Under the pieces are notes generated by a model, which did not search any database, had not been told where the DNA came from, and saw nothing but the letters and a program-made list of their open reading frames with translations. This document shows, in pieces, positions 6,006-6,732 of a stretch of DNA of 6,732 nucleotides. How positions within the stretch are numbered: the stretch's first letter is position 1; every line of letters starts with the position of its first letter. A program made the translations under genes and the position numbers. Origin of the DNA: JAZDDE01 sp039714435 (GTDB taxonomy: Bacteria; Gemmatimonadota; Gemmatimonadetes; Palauibacterales; Palauibacteraceae); contig JBDLJJ010000132.1 in NCBI GenBank assembly GCA_039714435.1, positions 1 through 6,732 of the forward strand. Direction: 5' to 3'.

Positions 6006-6732
6006 ACTCGGGCTCGGGCACGCCCGCCAGTGCCGCCCTCATGACCTCTTCCAGATTCTCCACCAGGATGAACTCGCTCGCCGCCTGCACGTCTTCGGGC
6101 AGATCCTCGAGGTCACCGGCGTTTTCCGCCGGCAGGATGATTTTACTGATTCCGGCTCGCTGAGCGCCCAGCACCTTTTCCTTCACTCCCCCGATTGGCA
6201 TTACCCGGCCCGTCAGGGTTATCTCGCCCGTCATCGCCACGTCGTGCCTGACAGCCCGTCCGCTGAGCGCACTGACCAGCGCCATGGCCATGGCGATCCC
6301 CGCCGACGGCCCTTCTTTGGGAACGGCTCCGGCCGGGACATGGATGTGCATGCCGTTACCAGTGAAGCGGCTCTCCGGAATACCAAGCAGCTCGGCCCGG
6401 GTCCGGGCGTAGGTCAGAGCGGCACGAGCGCTTTCTTTCATCACGTCGCCCAGCTGCCCCGTAAGGACCAGATCCTCCTTGACGCCGCGGGTGACACTGC
6501 ACTCCACCAGCATGATGTCGCCGCCCGCTGGCGTGTAGTACATGCCCGTCGAGACCCCGACCGTGTCGTCTTCCAGTTTCTTTTCCGGATGCACCTTGGG
6601 CTGACCGAGGAACTCCCTGATGTCCGACTGCGCCACGTGCACTGTCTCCGCCTCACCCGAGGCAATTTTCCGGGCCGATTTTCGGGCGATCGAGCCCAAT
6701 TCGCGCTCCAGATTCCTGACTCCGGCCTCTCG
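5974..6732 (-). CDS. lon: Lon protease, C-terminal part (cut by window edge)
   Basis: The last 252 residues of an ATP-dependent Lon protease, which degrades misfolded and regulatory proteins in the cytoplasm. The reading frame runs off the right edge, so the substrate-binding N-domain and most of the AAA+ module are outside. The visible part begins REAGVRNLERELGSIARK in the helical end of the AAA+ domain, then enters the protease domain (VSTGMYYTPAGGD, LTGQLGDVMKESA). The catalytic Ser is in PKEGPSAG (visible residue 143) and the catalytic Lys is the second Lys of GGVKEKVLGA (residue 186). Their spacing of 43 equals Ser679-Lys722 of the E. coli enzyme, so the dyad is intact. The TTG at 6699 is an internal Leu codon, not a start. 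The C-terminus ends in a short Pro/Glu/Thr-rich tail (PEPESTPELTSEAR) whose codons overlap the HAD gene. Confidence 0.96.
   Translation of the reverse strand, partial: REAGVRNLERELGSIARKSARKIASGEAETVHVAQSDIREFLGQPKVHPEKKLEDDTVGVSTGMYYTPAGGDIMLVECSVTRGVKEDLVLTGQLGDVMKESARAALTYARTRAELLGIPESRFTGNGMHIHVPAGAVPKEGPSAGIAMAMALVSALSGRAVRHDVAMTGEITLTGRVMPIGGVKEKVLGAQRAGISKIILPAENAGDLEDLPEDVQAASEFILVENLEEVMRAALAGVPEPESTPELTSEAR
5978..5990. other. Small hairpin inside the HAD/lon coding overlap
   Basis: CGAGC-TTC-GCTCG is a perfect 5-base-pair stem with a 3-base loop inside the 32 bases shared by both coding regions. On the + strand it is followed by TTAGTTCT, a weak T-rich tail. It might act as a weak terminator for the phosphofructokinase-HAD transcript; chance is a real alternative. 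Confidence 0.3.

Noticed and set aside
1..6732. tRNA, rRNA, CRISPR, insertion sequence, attachment site or phage signals
   Set aside because: Coding regions fill nearly the whole window, and the two gaps of about 130-140 bases show no repeated spacers, cloverleaf or transposase remnants.

Overview
The window is a gene-dense, high-GC bacterial chromosome segment with six protein genes (one cut by the right edge) and no RNA genes, insertion sequences, CRISPR arrays or long repeats that I can see. The high GC content, GTG starts, a lipoprotein whose lipobox runs straight into CGGDPTG, and a methylotroph/spirochaete-like phosphofructokinase would fit Gemmatimonadota or a neighbouring phylum. This placement is an impression from sequence style, not a proven assignment.

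Left block (about 49-2696, + strand): three tightly packed genes, probably the tail of an operon that begins before the window. They encode a DUF3291 protein, a fold-type I PLP aminotransferase and the FAD-binding subunit of a molybdenum hydroxylase. The last carries a cysteine-rich insert whose spacing matches the [4Fe-4S] loop of 4-hydroxybenzoyl-CoA reductase beta subunits. The partner molybdopterin and [2Fe-2S] subunits are not in the window. The block ends at a hairpin that also works, with a better T-tract, as terminator for the convergent gene on the other strand.

Middle (2836-3936, - strand): a secreted lipoprotein of unknown function with a clear lipobox and a strong ribosome binding site. 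It is divergent from the next gene across a 129-base intergenic region.

Right block (4066-6005, + strand): a long phosphofructokinase of the PPi-dependent clade, overlapping by 7 bases a PpaX-like HAD hydrolase (predicted pyrophosphatase or phosphatase). The kinase has Gly instead of the usual PPi-specifying Asp at the phosphoryl-donor position, so its donor (ATP or PPi) is open. The two genes look translationally coupled and may link glycolytic flux to pyrophosphate handling. At the right edge the C-terminal part of a Lon protease (- strand, 5974-6732) converges on the HAD gene, and the two coding regions share 32 bases.

The main points for a second look are the donor-site substitution in the phosphofructokinase and its pyrophosphatase-like partner, and the orphan-looking 4-hydroxybenzoyl-CoA-reductase-type subunit sitting with an aminotransferase and a DUF3291 protein. 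I found no convincing wholly new system.
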